Assembly (NCBI RefSeq): GCF_004011505.1
Contig: NZ_SAUN01000001.1
Coordinates: 1,054,001 to 1,118,000 of the forward strand
DNA from: Nonomuraea polychroma
GTDB lineage: Bacteria > Actinomycetota > Actinomycetes > Streptosporangiales > Streptosporangiaceae
Length of the DNA stretch: 64,000 nucleotides
Direction of reading: 5' to 3'
Shown here: one piece after another, positions 23,976 to 31,931 of the stretch
How positions within the stretch are numbered: the first letter of the stretch is position 1
How the letters are laid out: the number at the start of each line of letters is the position of its first letter
Program-made: the position numbers and the translations under genes
Notes under the pieces: generated by a model
What the model was told of the DNA's origin: nothing
Database searches by the model: none
What the model saw: the letters and a program-made list of their open reading frames with translations, nothing else

Positions 23976-23989
23976 TGTGACCGGTCACA
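23976..23989. promoter_or_regulatory. LacI operator copy 2, TGTGACCGGTCACA
   Basis: A perfect palindrome. Its centre is 31 bases, three helical turns, from copy 1, so two dimers would sit on the same face of the DNA. Both copies share the longer preceding context GTGATGTGACCG. Confidence 0.78.
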
Positions 23990-24021
23990 ACTAGCGTTGC
24001 CGCAGTACCTGAGGAGAGATC

Positions 24022-26121
24022 TTGAAGCCTGCTGACGTTGCCCAGACCCTGCGCTGGGGCCATGCCGGCCTCGACGCCGTCGTGGAGATCCACCCGGATC
24101 GCCCGGTGGCGCTGCGCGCGTTGTCGGCCGGCCCGGCCGGCGCGCCAGTGCAGGTGTCGCAGCCGCTGGTGGAGGTGCTGGTGCCGGGTGAGGGCCGGGC
24201 CCGCGCCTCGCAGCGGCTGTCGGAGACGGCGGTGGGCTCCCGGCTGCGGTACGCGGGCTCCGACCAGTCGAGCGACGGCGCATGGCGCGAGCTGCGTGTG
24301 CGGTTGCGGGACGAGACGTCGGGCCTCGGCGCCGAGCTGACGATGCGCTCGCTGGAGGGCGTGGCCGCGGTCCAGACCCGGGTCAAGGTGACCAACCACG
24401 GGGACAAGCCGGTGTTGCTGCTGGCCGTCACGTCGTTCGCGGCCGGCTTCCTCGGGCGGCCGGTGAGCGAGCTCGACGTGTTGCGGGCCAGCAGCGAATG
24501 GCTGGGGGAGAGCCGCTGGTCCCGGCGCCGGTTGAGCGAGCACGTCCCCGACCTCGGCCTGGCCGGGCACGGCCAGCACGGACGCGGCGTGTTCACCCTG
24601 ACCAGCACCGGAACCTGGTCCAGCGGGGAGCACGTGCCGATGGGCGGGCTGACCGACCGCCGCACCGGCCAGACCTGGTTGTGGCAGATCGAGCACAACG
24701 GCCCGTGGCGGTGGGAGACCGGCGAACGGATGGACGGCGTGTACGTCGCCCTGTCCGGGCCGACCGACGTGGACCACCAGTGGAGCGAGCTGCTCGCGCC
24801 CGGCGAGTCGTTCACCACCGTGCCCGTCTCGGTCGCCGTCTCGGACGACGGCGTGGAGGGCGCGGCGGCGGCCCTGACCGCGCACCGGCGAGCGCTGCTG
24901 CGCCCGCATCCCGACCGGGCCACGCTGCCGGTGGTGTTCAACGACTACATGAACACGCTGATGGGCGACCCCACGACGGACAAGTTGCTGCCGCTGATCG
25001 ACGCCGCCGCGGCGGCCGGTGCGGAGGTCTTCTGCGTCGACGCGGGCTGGTACGACGACGGCGGCGACTGGTGGGACAGCGTCGGCGAGTGGCAGCCCTC
25101 CCAGACCCGCTTCCCCAACGGCCTGCAAGAAGTGCTGGCCCACATCGCCGGTCGCGGCCTGACCCCCGGCCTGTGGCTGGAGCCCGAGGTGATCGGCGTA
25201 CGCAGCCCGATGGCCGACAAGCTGCCCGCCGAGGCGTTCCTGCAGCGCGGCGGCGAGCGCGTCGCCGAGCACGGCCGCTACCACCTGGACCTGCGCCACC
25301 CCGCCGCCGTCGCGCACCTGGACCAGGTGGTGGACCGGCTGGTGGAAGAGCTGGGCGTCGGCTACTTCAAGCTGGACTACAACATCAACCCCGGCGCCGG
25401 CACCGACCGGGACGCCACCAGCGTCGGCGCGGGGCTGCTCGCCCACAACCGGGCCCACCTGGCCTGGCTGGAGGGAGTCCTGGGCCGGCACCCGCACCTG
25501 GTGCTGGAGAACTGCGGCTCCGGCGCGATGCGCATGGACTACGCGCTGCTGACCCGCATGCAGCTGCAGTCCACCAGCGACCAGCAGGACTTCCTGCGCT
25601 ACCCGCCGATCGCGGTGGCCGCGCCGCTGTCGCTGCTGCCCGAGCAGGCCGCCAACTGGGCCTACCCCCAGCCCGAGATGGCGGACGAGGAGATCGCCTT
25701 CACCCTGGTCACGGGCATTCTGGGCCGTCTCTACCTGTCCGGCAACCTGCATAGGATGACCCCGCAGCAGTTCGCGCTGGTCAAGGAGGGTGTCCGGCTC
25801 CACCAGAGCCTCCGCCCGGACCTGATCCGAGCCACGCCGTGCTGGCCGCTCGGCCTGCCCGGCTGGAACGACCCCTGGCTCGCCCTCGGCCTGCGTGCCG
25901 AGGACAGCACCCACCTGGGGATCTGGCGCCGGCCCGGCGCCATAGACACCACCGTGCTCTCCCTGCCCCACCTGTCGGGCCGGGACCTGAGCGTGGAGGT
26001 CGCCTACCCCGCGGCGGCGAACGGCTGGACGCACACGTGGAACCCGCGGACCGCCGAGCTCACCGTCACCGCCACGTGCCCCGCCCCCACCGCCCGAATC
26101 CTCCGGCTCCGCCCTCTCTGA
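24022..26121 (+). CDS. GH36 alpha-galactosidase
   Basis: A 699-residue cytoplasmic enzyme that cleaves alpha-1,6-galactosides such as melibiose and raffinose. The N-terminal beta-sandwich spans about 1-300 and the barrel about 310-620. The catalytic nucleophile is the Asp of GYFKLDYNINPG near 451 and the acid/base the first Asp of QSTSDQQDFLRY near 519. The barrel also shows VFCVDAGWYDDGGDWWDSVG and TPGLWLEPEVIG. The start is TTG 24022 with GAGGAGAG at 24010; no ATG fits. The lack of a signal peptide means the sugar enters intact, which fits the transporter genes that follow. Confidence 0.92.
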   Translation: MKPADVAQTLRWGHAGLDAVVEIHPDRPVALRALSAGPAGAPVQVSQPLVEVLVPGEGRARASQRLSETAVGSRLRYAGSDQSSDGAWRELRVRLRDETSGLGAELTMRSLEGVAAVQTRVKVTNHGDKPVLLLAVTSFAAGFLGRPVSELDVLRASSEWLGESRWSRRRLSEHVPDLGLAGHGQHGRGVFTLTSTGTWSSGEHVPMGGLTDRRTGQTWLWQIEHNGPWRWETGERMDGVYVALSGPTDVDHQWSELLAPGESFTTVPVSVAVSDDGVEGAAAALTAHRRALLRPHPDRATLPVVFNDYMNTLMGDPTTDKLLPLIDAAAAAGAEVFCVDAGWYDDGGDWWDSVGEWQPSQTRFPNGLQEVLAHIAGRGLTPGLWLEPEVIGVRSPMADKLPAEAFLQRGGERVAEHGRYHLDLRHPAAVAHLDQVVDRLVEELGVGYFKLDYNINPGAGTDRDATSVGAGLLAHNRAHLAWLEGVLGRHPHLVLENCGSGAMRMDYALLTRMQLQSTSDQQDFLRYPPIAVAAPLSLLPEQAANWAYPQPEMADEEIAFTLVTGILGRLYLSGNLHRMTPQQFALVKEGVRLHQSLRPDLIRATPCWPLGLPGWNDPWLALGLRAEDSTHLGIWRRPGAIDTTVLSLPHLSGRDLSVEVAYPAAANGWTHTWNPRTAELTVTATCPAPTARILRLRPL

Positions 26122-26139
26122 CCCGCAAAGGAGCTCACC

Positions 26140-27462
26140 GTGAGACTCGCAGCCATCACCGCGGTCGCGGCCGCGGCCGCCCTGGCCCTCACCGCCTGCA
26201 GCGATCCCGCTGCCGGCCCGGCGACGTCCGCCGACGCAGGGGCCGCCCCGGCGGCCTGGCCGTCCCCCACCGCCCGCCTGGACGGCGTCACGCTCACCAT
26301 CTGGGCCGCCCAGAACAGCAACACCGTGCCCAAGGCCGTGACCGACGCCTTCACCCAGGCCACCGGGGCCAAGGTCGAGGTCGTCACCATCCCGGACCCG
26401 TACGAGCAGGGCGTGCAGACCAAGGTGGCCACCGGCGACAAGCCGGACCTGGCCTTCTGGCAGCCCACCGCCTCCATGCTGACCGCGCTCAACGCCCGCA
26501 CCAACCTCCAGCCGCTCGACGGCGCGCCGTGGGTGCCGACCATGGCGCCGGAGCTGCGTGACATCACGGGCCTGCTGGACAAGACCCGCTACGCGGCGCT
26601 GATCACCAGCCCGGCCGTCGAAGGCGTCTACTACAACAAGGAGGTCTTCGCGGCCAACGGCATCACCGAGACGCCGAAGAGCTTCGACGAGCTGGTCGAG
26701 GTCGGGCGCAAGCTCAAGGGCAAGGGCGTCACCCCGTTCTTCGAGATGGCCGGCGACAAGTGGGCCACGCAATGGTGGGTGCAGGTGCAGCTCGCCGACG
26801 CCGCCAAGAGCGGCCTGTGGGACCGGGTCAACACCGGCAAGGAGACGTTCGAGGACAAGACGATCCTGGACGCGATCAAGAAGTACAAGGCGCTGATCGA
26901 CGAGGGGCTGTTCAACTCCGACATCAAGACCGCGAAGTTCGAGGACCAGGGCGAGGCGCTGCTGTCCGGCAAGGCCGCCATGGCCATGCAGGTCAACTCG
27001 TTCTTCGGTCAGCTGCAGGCCAAGGCCGACACGGCCGAGCTGGACAAGAAGATCGGCTTCTTCCCGATCTCGCCGTCCGGCAACGTGGGCACGTTCATCC
27101 CCGACCAGTCGAACGCGCTGGTCGCCTTCCGCACCGGCGACGCCAAGCGGGAGGCCGCCGCGCGGCAGCTGCTCGCGTACTGGATGGGCCCCGGCTACCA
27201 GGGCTTCGTCGCGGACAGGAAGACCGTGTCGCTGCGCAGCGACGTGCCCACCCCAGCCGGGGTGCCGCAGGCGCTGCTGGACGTGCACAATTCGGTCGGC
27301 ACCTCGGTCGGGTCGATGCAGGCGCTGGCCGTGGCCAACCCCGACCTGTACCTGAACCTGGCCGACATGATCACCGGTAGCCTGACGCCCGAGCAGGTGG
27401 CCGCCGCCACCCAGAAGCAGTTCGCGCAGCTCGCCAAGGCGGCCGGGGCCTCCGGCTTCTGA
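26140..27462 (+). CDS. Sugar ABC transporter substrate-binding lipoprotein (alpha-galactoside cluster)
   Basis: A 440-residue solute-binding lipoprotein. The lipobox is ALTACSDPAAG, with Cys near residue 22. The mature domain opens VTLTIWAAQNSNTVPKAVTD and contains GDKPDLAFWQPTASMLTAL and GVYYNKEVFAANGITETPKS. It starts with GTG behind AAAGGAG, 18 bases after the alpha-galactosidase stop. By position it should capture melibiose-, raffinose- or stachyose-type sugars. A strong hairpin follows before the permease genes and may keep this mRNA part more abundant. Confidence 0.9.
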   Translation: MRLAAITAVAAAAALALTACSDPAAGPATSADAGAAPAAWPSPTARLDGVTLTIWAAQNSNTVPKAVTDAFTQATGAKVEVVTIPDPYEQGVQTKVATGDKPDLAFWQPTASMLTALNARTNLQPLDGAPWVPTMAPELRDITGLLDKTRYAALITSPAVEGVYYNKEVFAANGITETPKSFDELVEVGRKLKGKGVTPFFEMAGDKWATQWWVQVQLADAAKSGLWDRVNTGKETFEDKTILDAIKKYKALIDEGLFNSDIKTAKFEDQGEALLSGKAAMAMQVNSFFGQLQAKADTAELDKKIGFFPISPSGNVGTFIPDQSNALVAFRTGDAKREAAARQLLAYWMGPGYQGFVADRKTVSLRSDVPTPAGVPQALLDVHNSVGTSVGSMQALAVANPDLYLNLADMITGSLTPEQVAAATQKQFAQLAKAAGASGF

Positions 27463-27475
27463 CCCACGTACGCCC

Positions 27476-27501
27476 GGCGGGAGGCCGATCGGCCTCCCGC
27501 C
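27476..27501 (+). terminator. Perfect hairpin between binding-protein and permease genes
   Basis: GGCGGGAGGCC and GGCCTCCCGCC form a perfect 11-bp stem with loop GATC. Placed inside an operon after the binding-protein gene, such hairpins usually act as mRNA stabilisers or partial terminators that give the binding protein a higher level than the permeases. Confidence 0.65.
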
Positions 27502-27522
27502 CTCCCTTCTAGGAGGCGCCTC

Positions 27523-28452
27523 GTGCCCACCGGTCAGGAGACGCTCACGCTCCCCGTCGCCCGCCGCCGCACCCCCGCGGCGGCCGCCAGGCGTCAGAAC
27601 CACCCGATGTGGTTCCTCATCCCGGCGTTCGCGATCCTTTTCGTCTTCTTCTTCCTGCCGACCGTCTTCAACTTCATCTACGCCTTCACCGACTGGTCCA
27701 GCTTCAAGAGCGACATCCGGCCCGTCGGCTTCGACAACTTCAGCTATCTGCTGTCGGACGGCACGATGTTCAGCGCGCTGCGCATCACCGTCATCTACGC
27801 CGCCCTCGTCGCCCTCTTCCAGAACCTGTTCGGGTTCGGCCTGGCCGTGCTGCTGGAGAAGGACACCTGGCTCAACCGCGCCGCGCGCCTGATCTTCGTC
27901 ATCCCCGTGCTGATGTCCGCCCTGGCCGTCGGGTACGTCTTCCAGGCCCTGCTCAAGCCGGACGGCAGCCTCAACGACCTGCTGTCGGCGCTGACCGGTC
28001 AGCAGGTGAGCATCGCCTGGCTGGGCAGCACCACCTGGACCCTCGTGCTGGCCGCGGTCATCCACGCCTGGAAGTGGATGGGCCTGTCCATGCTCATCTA
28101 CCTGGCCGGTCTCAAGACCATCCCCGAGGACGTCACCGAGGCCGCCCGCATCGACGGCGCCTCCGGCTGGCAGGCGTTCTGGTCGGTCCGCTTCCCGCTG
28201 CTGGCCCCGGCCGTCACCTTCAACGTCGCCACCTCGCTGCTCGGCTCCATGAACGGCTTCGACATCGTCCAGGCGCTCACCGGCGGCGGGCCCGCGCGCA
28301 GCACCGAGATCCTGAACATCTTCATCTACCGCACGTTCGGCCAGGGACTGTTCGCCCAGGCCACGACCATGAGCCTGGTGCTGTTCCTCATGGTCGCCCT
28401 GCTGGCGTTCCCCGTCATCCGGATCCTGCGTAAGAGGGAGGAGATCCTGTGA
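27523..28452 (+). CDS. Sugar ABC transporter permease, MalF type (alpha-galactoside cluster)
   Basis: A 309-residue membrane subunit. The first membrane segment is MWFLIPAFAILFVFFFLPTV and the EAA loop reads TEAARIDGASGWQAFWSVRF, followed by PLLAPAV. The GTG start has GGAGGCGCC upstream. It overlaps the following permease by GTGA. As in the first cluster there is no ATPase gene nearby. Confidence 0.92.
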   Translation: MPTGQETLTLPVARRRTPAAAARRQNHPMWFLIPAFAILFVFFFLPTVFNFIYAFTDWSSFKSDIRPVGFDNFSYLLSDGTMFSALRITVIYAALVALFQNLFGFGLAVLLEKDTWLNRAARLIFVIPVLMSALAVGYVFQALLKPDGSLNDLLSALTGQQVSIAWLGSTTWTLVLAAVIHAWKWMGLSMLIYLAGLKTIPEDVTEAARIDGASGWQAFWSVRFPLLAPAVTFNVATSLLGSMNGFDIVQALTGGGPARSTEILNIFIYRTFGQGLFAQATTMSLVLFLMVALLAFPVIRILRKREEIL

Positions 28453-29324
28453 CAGTTCAGGCCTTTGGCAGCAAGGTGCGCCGCCGCGTGCCCGCGCCGG
28501 GCTCGCGCGGGATCGCCGCCCGGCTGCGTCCCTTCGCCGTCGTCGTACTCGTCGCCCTCGTGATGGGCGTGCCGTTGTGGCTGGTCGTCGTCACCGCCGG
28601 CAAGTCGCAGGGCGAGGCCCTGTCGCCGGACCTGTCCCTGCCGTCGCGCTGGCAGCTGTGGGACAACCTCGCCCAGGTCTGGCAGCAGGGCGAGGTCCCC
28701 GCCGCGTTCTTCGGCAGCCTGCTCGTCGTCGCGCCGTCCGTGGCGCTGGTGCTGACGCTCGGCTCGATGGCCTCCTGGGTCCTCGCCCGCCGCACCACCA
28801 GGCTCAACGCCGTGCTGTACGCGCTGGCGATCAGCGGCATCGTGCTGCCGCCCGCCGTCGTCACCATCGTTCTCCTGCTGCGCCAGCTCGGCCTGGCCGG
28901 CAGCGCGGTCGGCATGATCGGCGTCTACGCCGGCATCTACATGTCCACCGTGATCTTCTTCGTCACCGGTTTCGTCCGCACCGTGCCGCTGTCGCTGGAG
29001 GAGGCCGCCCGCATGGACGGCGCGGGGCCCGTGCGGGTGTTCGTGTCGGTCATCCTGCCGCTGCTGCGGCCGGTGCTGGCCACCGCGACCATCCTCATCT
29101 GCCTGTACGTGTGGAACGACGTCTTCTACGCCTTCTTCGTCGTCGGCGGCCGGCTCGACACGCTGCCGCTGAACCTGTTCCAGGTCGCCAACGCCGGGCT
29201 CTACCTCAACAACTGGCACCTGATCTTCGCGTACATCATCCTGATGAGCCTGCCGCTGCTGGTGGTCTTCGCGGTCGCGCAGCGGAAGATCATCTCCGGG
29301 ATCACGGGCGGGGCGGTGAAGTAG
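28449..29324 (+). CDS. Sugar ABC transporter permease, MalG type (alpha-galactoside cluster)
   Basis: A 291-residue second channel subunit. A 25-residue basic N-terminus is followed by LRPFAVVVLVALVMGVPLWL. The EAA loop reads LEEAARMDGAGPVRVFVSVI, followed by LPLLRPVL, and the end is QRKIISGITGGAVK. It ends the alpha-galactoside operon. The stop abuts, with no gap, the stop of the convergent TauE/SafE gene, and I see no separate terminator. Confidence 0.92.
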   Translation: MTVQAFGSKVRRRVPAPGSRGIAARLRPFAVVVLVALVMGVPLWLVVVTAGKSQGEALSPDLSLPSRWQLWDNLAQVWQQGEVPAAFFGSLLVVAPSVALVLTLGSMASWVLARRTTRLNAVLYALAISGIVLPPAVVTIVLLLRQLGLAGSAVGMIGVYAGIYMSTVIFFVTGFVRTVPLSLEEAARMDGAGPVRVFVSVILPLLRPVLATATILICLYVWNDVFYAFFVVGGRLDTLPLNLFQVANAGLYLNNWHLIFAYIILMSLPLLVVFAVAQRKIISGITGGAVK

Positions 29325-30074
29325 TCACGCCATCCACAGGCTGACGGCCAGGCCGAAGCCGGCCAGGGCGATCGCGAAGCGCAGCGGGCGCTCCGGCAGC
29401 CGCCGGACGACCTTCGGCCCGAGCCAGCTGCCCACCAGGCACCCGCACGACAGCGCGCCGGCGGCCAGCCAGTGAACCGGGGCCAGGAACGCGTACGCGA
29501 CGGCGGCCGTGATGTTGGCCGCGCCGGTCGCCATGTTCTTGACCGCGTTGGTGACCGGCAGGGGCTCGGTGACGCTGGCGCAGAGCACGGCGAGCATGAT
29601 GACGCCGGAGGCCGCGCCGAAGTAGCCGCCGTACACGCCGACCAGGGCCACCGCCACGGCCACCGGCAGGAAGGACGCGGTCTTGGGCGCCCGCGCGTCG
29701 GCCAGGCGCCGCAGCGGGTCCCTGGCCAGCAGCAGCGCCGAGCCGAACGCGATGAGCAACGGCGCGGCGAACTCGAACGCCTTGGCCGGGGTGGCCAGCA
29801 GCAGCCAGGCCCCGGCCGTGCCGCCCACCGCGGCCACGGCGACCAGCTTGGCGACGCGCCGGCCGTGGCCGCGCAGCTCCTGCCGGGAGCCCGCGGCGGT
29901 GCCGACGGTGGTGGAGAACATCGCCACGGTGTTGGTGACGTTGGCGACGACAGGCGGCAGGCCGAAGGCGAGCAGCGCCGGATAGCTGACCAGCGAGGCG
30001 AGCCCGCCGATGGAGCCGGCCAGGCCGGAGCCCAGTCCGGCGGCGATCAGCAGGGCCACGGAGAGCAGATCCAA
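29325..30074 (-). CDS. TauE/SafE-family anion exporter
   Basis: A 249-residue membrane protein with seven to eight segments in two repeats. The family motif is seen as GLGSGLAGSIGGLASLVSYP with LLAFGLPPVVANVTNTVAM, and repeated as GVYGGYFGAASGVIMLAVL with NAVKNMATGAANITAAV. Members export sulfite, sulfoacetate or other small organic anions; the substrate here is unknown. The likely start is TTG 30074, three bases after the stop of the IclR gene, so the two are coupled. Proximity to the sugar-acid module may mean a sugar-acid anion, but that is a guess. Confidence 0.85.
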   Translation of the reverse strand: MDLLSVALLIAAGLGSGLAGSIGGLASLVSYPALLAFGLPPVVANVTNTVAMFSTTVGTAAGSRQELRGHGRRVAKLVAVAAVGGTAGAWLLLATPAKAFEFAAPLLIAFGSALLLARDPLRRLADARAPKTASFLPVAVAVALVGVYGGYFGAASGVIMLAVLCASVTEPLPVTNAVKNMATGAANITAAVAYAFLAPVHWLAAGALSCGCLVGSWLGPKVVRRLPERPLRFAIALAGFGLAVSLWMA

Positions 30075-30077
30075 CCG

Positions 30078-30872
30078 TCAGACCCACCCGGGTGCGGACA
30101 GATCGATCGGCGCCATCCGCTCGATGGCCAGCCTGACCTTCTCCATCGCCTCGACGATCTCCCGCTCCCGCTCGTCGGTCATGCTGGCGATGGGCACCGA
30201 GCAGCTGATCGCGTCCGTCGCGGGGGAGCTGTAGCGCAGCGCGAAGCCGAAGCATTTCAGGCCGGCGTAGTTCTCCTCGTTGTCGATGGCGTAGCCGCGC
30301 TCGCGGGTCAGCTCCAGATCGCGCCGCAGCTCGTCCTTGTCCACGAGGGTGTTGGGGGTCAGCGGCACGATCGGCTGCGGGATCGGCACCTCGTCCGGGG
30401 TGCCGAGCCGCTCGGCCAGCAGCGACTTGCCCATGGCGGTGCTGAAGGCGGGCAGCCGGCGGCCCACGCGGCTGAACGGTCGCACGTAGCGGCTCGACTC
30501 CTTGGTGGCCAGGTAGACGATGTAGGTGCGGTCCAGGCGGCCGAAGTGAATGGTCTCGTCCAGCTTGGCACTGAGGTCGTTGATGTGCGGCTGGGCGATG
30601 CGCAGGTACGGGTCGGTGTCGAGGTAGGTGGTGCCGGCCAGCAGGGCGCGGATGCCGATGCTGTAGAGGCTGCCGGTCTCGTCGGTGCGCACCCAGCCGT
30701 GCTCCACGAGGGTGCGGATCAGCGCGTACAGGCTGCTGCGGGGGGCGCCCAGGGCCTCGCTCAGCTCACGCAGGCGGGCGGGGCGGTTCTGGCGGGAGGC
30801 CAGAAGTTCGAGGAGCTCGATGGTCCGCGCTGCGGACTTGACGCTGCGCACCCCGCTCTCGGGATGGGTCAT
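30078..30872 (-). CDS. IclR-family regulator of the sugar-acid module
   Basis: A 264-residue regulator with an N-terminal winged helix at about 8-70 (SVKSAARTIELLELLASRQN, LRELSEALGAPRSSLYALIR). The C-terminal effector domain includes RVGRRLPAFSTAMGKSLLAE and ERGYAIDNEENYAGLKCFG, typical IclR motifs. It is divergent from kdgD with about 100 bases between them that contain a strong promoter. The IclR family commonly controls sugar-acid and aromatic pathways, so glucarate, galactarate or a ketodeoxy product is the likely effector. Confidence 0.88.
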   Translation of the reverse strand: MTHPESGVRSVKSAARTIELLELLASRQNRPARLRELSEALGAPRSSLYALIRTLVEHGWVRTDETGSLYSIGIRALLAGTTYLDTDPYLRIAQPHINDLSAKLDETIHFGRLDRTYIVYLATKESSRYVRPFSRVGRRLPAFSTAMGKSLLAERLGTPDEVPIPQPIVPLTPNTLVDKDELRRDLELTRERGYAIDNEENYAGLKCFGFALRYSSPATDAISCSVPIASMTDEREREIVEAMEKVRLAIERMAPIDLSAPGWV

Positions 30873-30909
30873 TGCACCTCACAAGAGTCTGCACGCCTGG
30901 GTCAAAGTG

Positions 30910-30938
30910 TTGACACATTACCAAAATGGAGCTTAACT
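30910..30938 (+). promoter_or_regulatory. Candidate promoter of the kdgD-gudD-tct operon
   Basis: TTGACA (30910-30915), a perfect -35, is followed after 17 bases by TTAACT (30933-30938) as a weak -10. It sits inside the short inverted repeat GTGTTGACAC, which could be part of an IclR site. An ATG at 30926 lies between the two promoter elements and cannot be the start if this is right. Confidence 0.5.
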
Positions 30939-30976
30939 GCCAGCCACATGCTCAGCAATCTACATATGGAGACAGC

Positions 30977-31918
30977 TTGCCTGCCACGTATACGACCGAG
31001 GAGATATCCGAACGGCTGCGCCGGGGGATGGACACGGGCGTGCTGTCGTTCCCGCTGACTGCCTTTGACTCCGACGGGTGCGTCGATCTGGACGGATTCA
31101 GGGCGCATGTGCGGGGGCAGGTCGCGGCGGGTCCCGGCGCGGTGTTCCCGTGCTGCGGGACCGGTGAGTTCTTCTCGCTCGCCGAGGACGAGTACGCCAG
31201 TTTGATCAAGGCTGCGGTCGAGGAGGCGGACGGCGCGGTGCCGGTGGTCGCGGGCGCGGGCTACGGCTGGGCCCAGGCCGCCAGGTTCGCCGCCGCCGCC
31301 GAGCGGGCCGGGGCCGACGCCCTGCTCCTGCTGCCGCCGTACCTGGCCGAGACCCCGCAGCGGGGACTGGTCGAGCACGTGCGCCGCGTCGCCGCGAGCA
31401 CCGCGCTGCCGATCATCATCTACCAGCGTGCCCAGGTCAGGATCGACGTCGCCACCGTGCCGGCCCTCGCCGAGATCCCGAACGTGATAGGCGTCAAGGA
31501 CGGCCACTCCGACCTCGACCGGCTGCAGCGCATCAAGCTCGCCGCCCCCGGCGACTGGCTGTTCTTCAACGGCGCGGCCACCGCCGAGATGCAGGCGCGG
31601 GCCTACTGCGGCATCGGCGTGCCGGCCTACTCCTCGGCGGTGCACGCCTTCGCCCCGGAGATCGCCGGCGCCTTCTTCCGCGCGCTGCACGCCGGTGACG
31701 ACGCGCGCGTCGACCGGCTGCTCAAGGAGTTCTACGTTCCGCTGGTAGAGCTGCGCGACCAGGGCAGTGGTTACGCGGTCTCCCTGGTCAAGGCCGGGGC
31801 CCGGCTACGCGGTGCGAACGTCGGCTCCGTACGCGCCCCGCTGACCGACCCCACCCCCGAGCACCTGCGGACCCTCGAAGGCCTGCTGAGCACCGGACTC
31901 GCCCTCGCCGCCGCCTAG
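30977..31918 (+). CDS. kdgD: 5-dehydro-4-deoxyglucarate dehydratase
   Basis: Converts 5-dehydro-4-deoxy-D-glucarate to 2-oxoglutarate semialdehyde with loss of CO2 and water. It is a DapA/NAL-fold barrel of 313 residues, close to the family norm of about 300. The Schiff-base Lys is in NVIGVKDGHSDL near 173 and the active Tyr in PIIIYQRAQV near 148. PCCGTGEFFSLAEDEY is the typical KdgD stretch in place of the DapA GTTGE motif. TTG 30977 was chosen because GGAG lies 5 bases upstream and the longer ATG start overlaps the promoter. It is the first gene of the sugar-acid operon. Confidence 0.88.
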   Translation: MPATYTTEEISERLRRGMDTGVLSFPLTAFDSDGCVDLDGFRAHVRGQVAAGPGAVFPCCGTGEFFSLAEDEYASLIKAAVEEADGAVPVVAGAGYGWAQAARFAAAAERAGADALLLLPPYLAETPQRGLVEHVRRVAASTALPIIIYQRAQVRIDVATVPALAEIPNVIGVKDGHSDLDRLQRIKLAAPGDWLFFNGAATAEMQARAYCGIGVPAYSSAVHAFAPEIAGAFFRALHAGDDARVDRLLKEFYVPLVELRDQGSGYAVSLVKAGARLRGANVGSVRAPLTDPTPEHLRTLEGLLSTGLALAAA

Positions 31919-31931
31919 AAGGAATCCCCAC

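Noticed and set aside
23945..23989. CRP-type sites at the alpha-galactosidase promoter
   Set aside because: TGTGA and TCACA are separated by 4 bases, not the 6 of CRP sites; the lac-type operator reading fits the adjacent LacI gene.
23959..28065. A 1368-codon open frame on the minus strand across the alpha-galactoside operon
   Set aside because: It is antisense to four well-supported genes, has the repetitive Gly/Arg/Val/Gln composition of third-position GC bias, and shows no domain.
30926..30976. An upstream ATG start for kdgD
   Set aside because: It lies between the -35 and -10 of the best promoter and has no ribosome site, whereas TTG 30977 has GGAG at the right distance.
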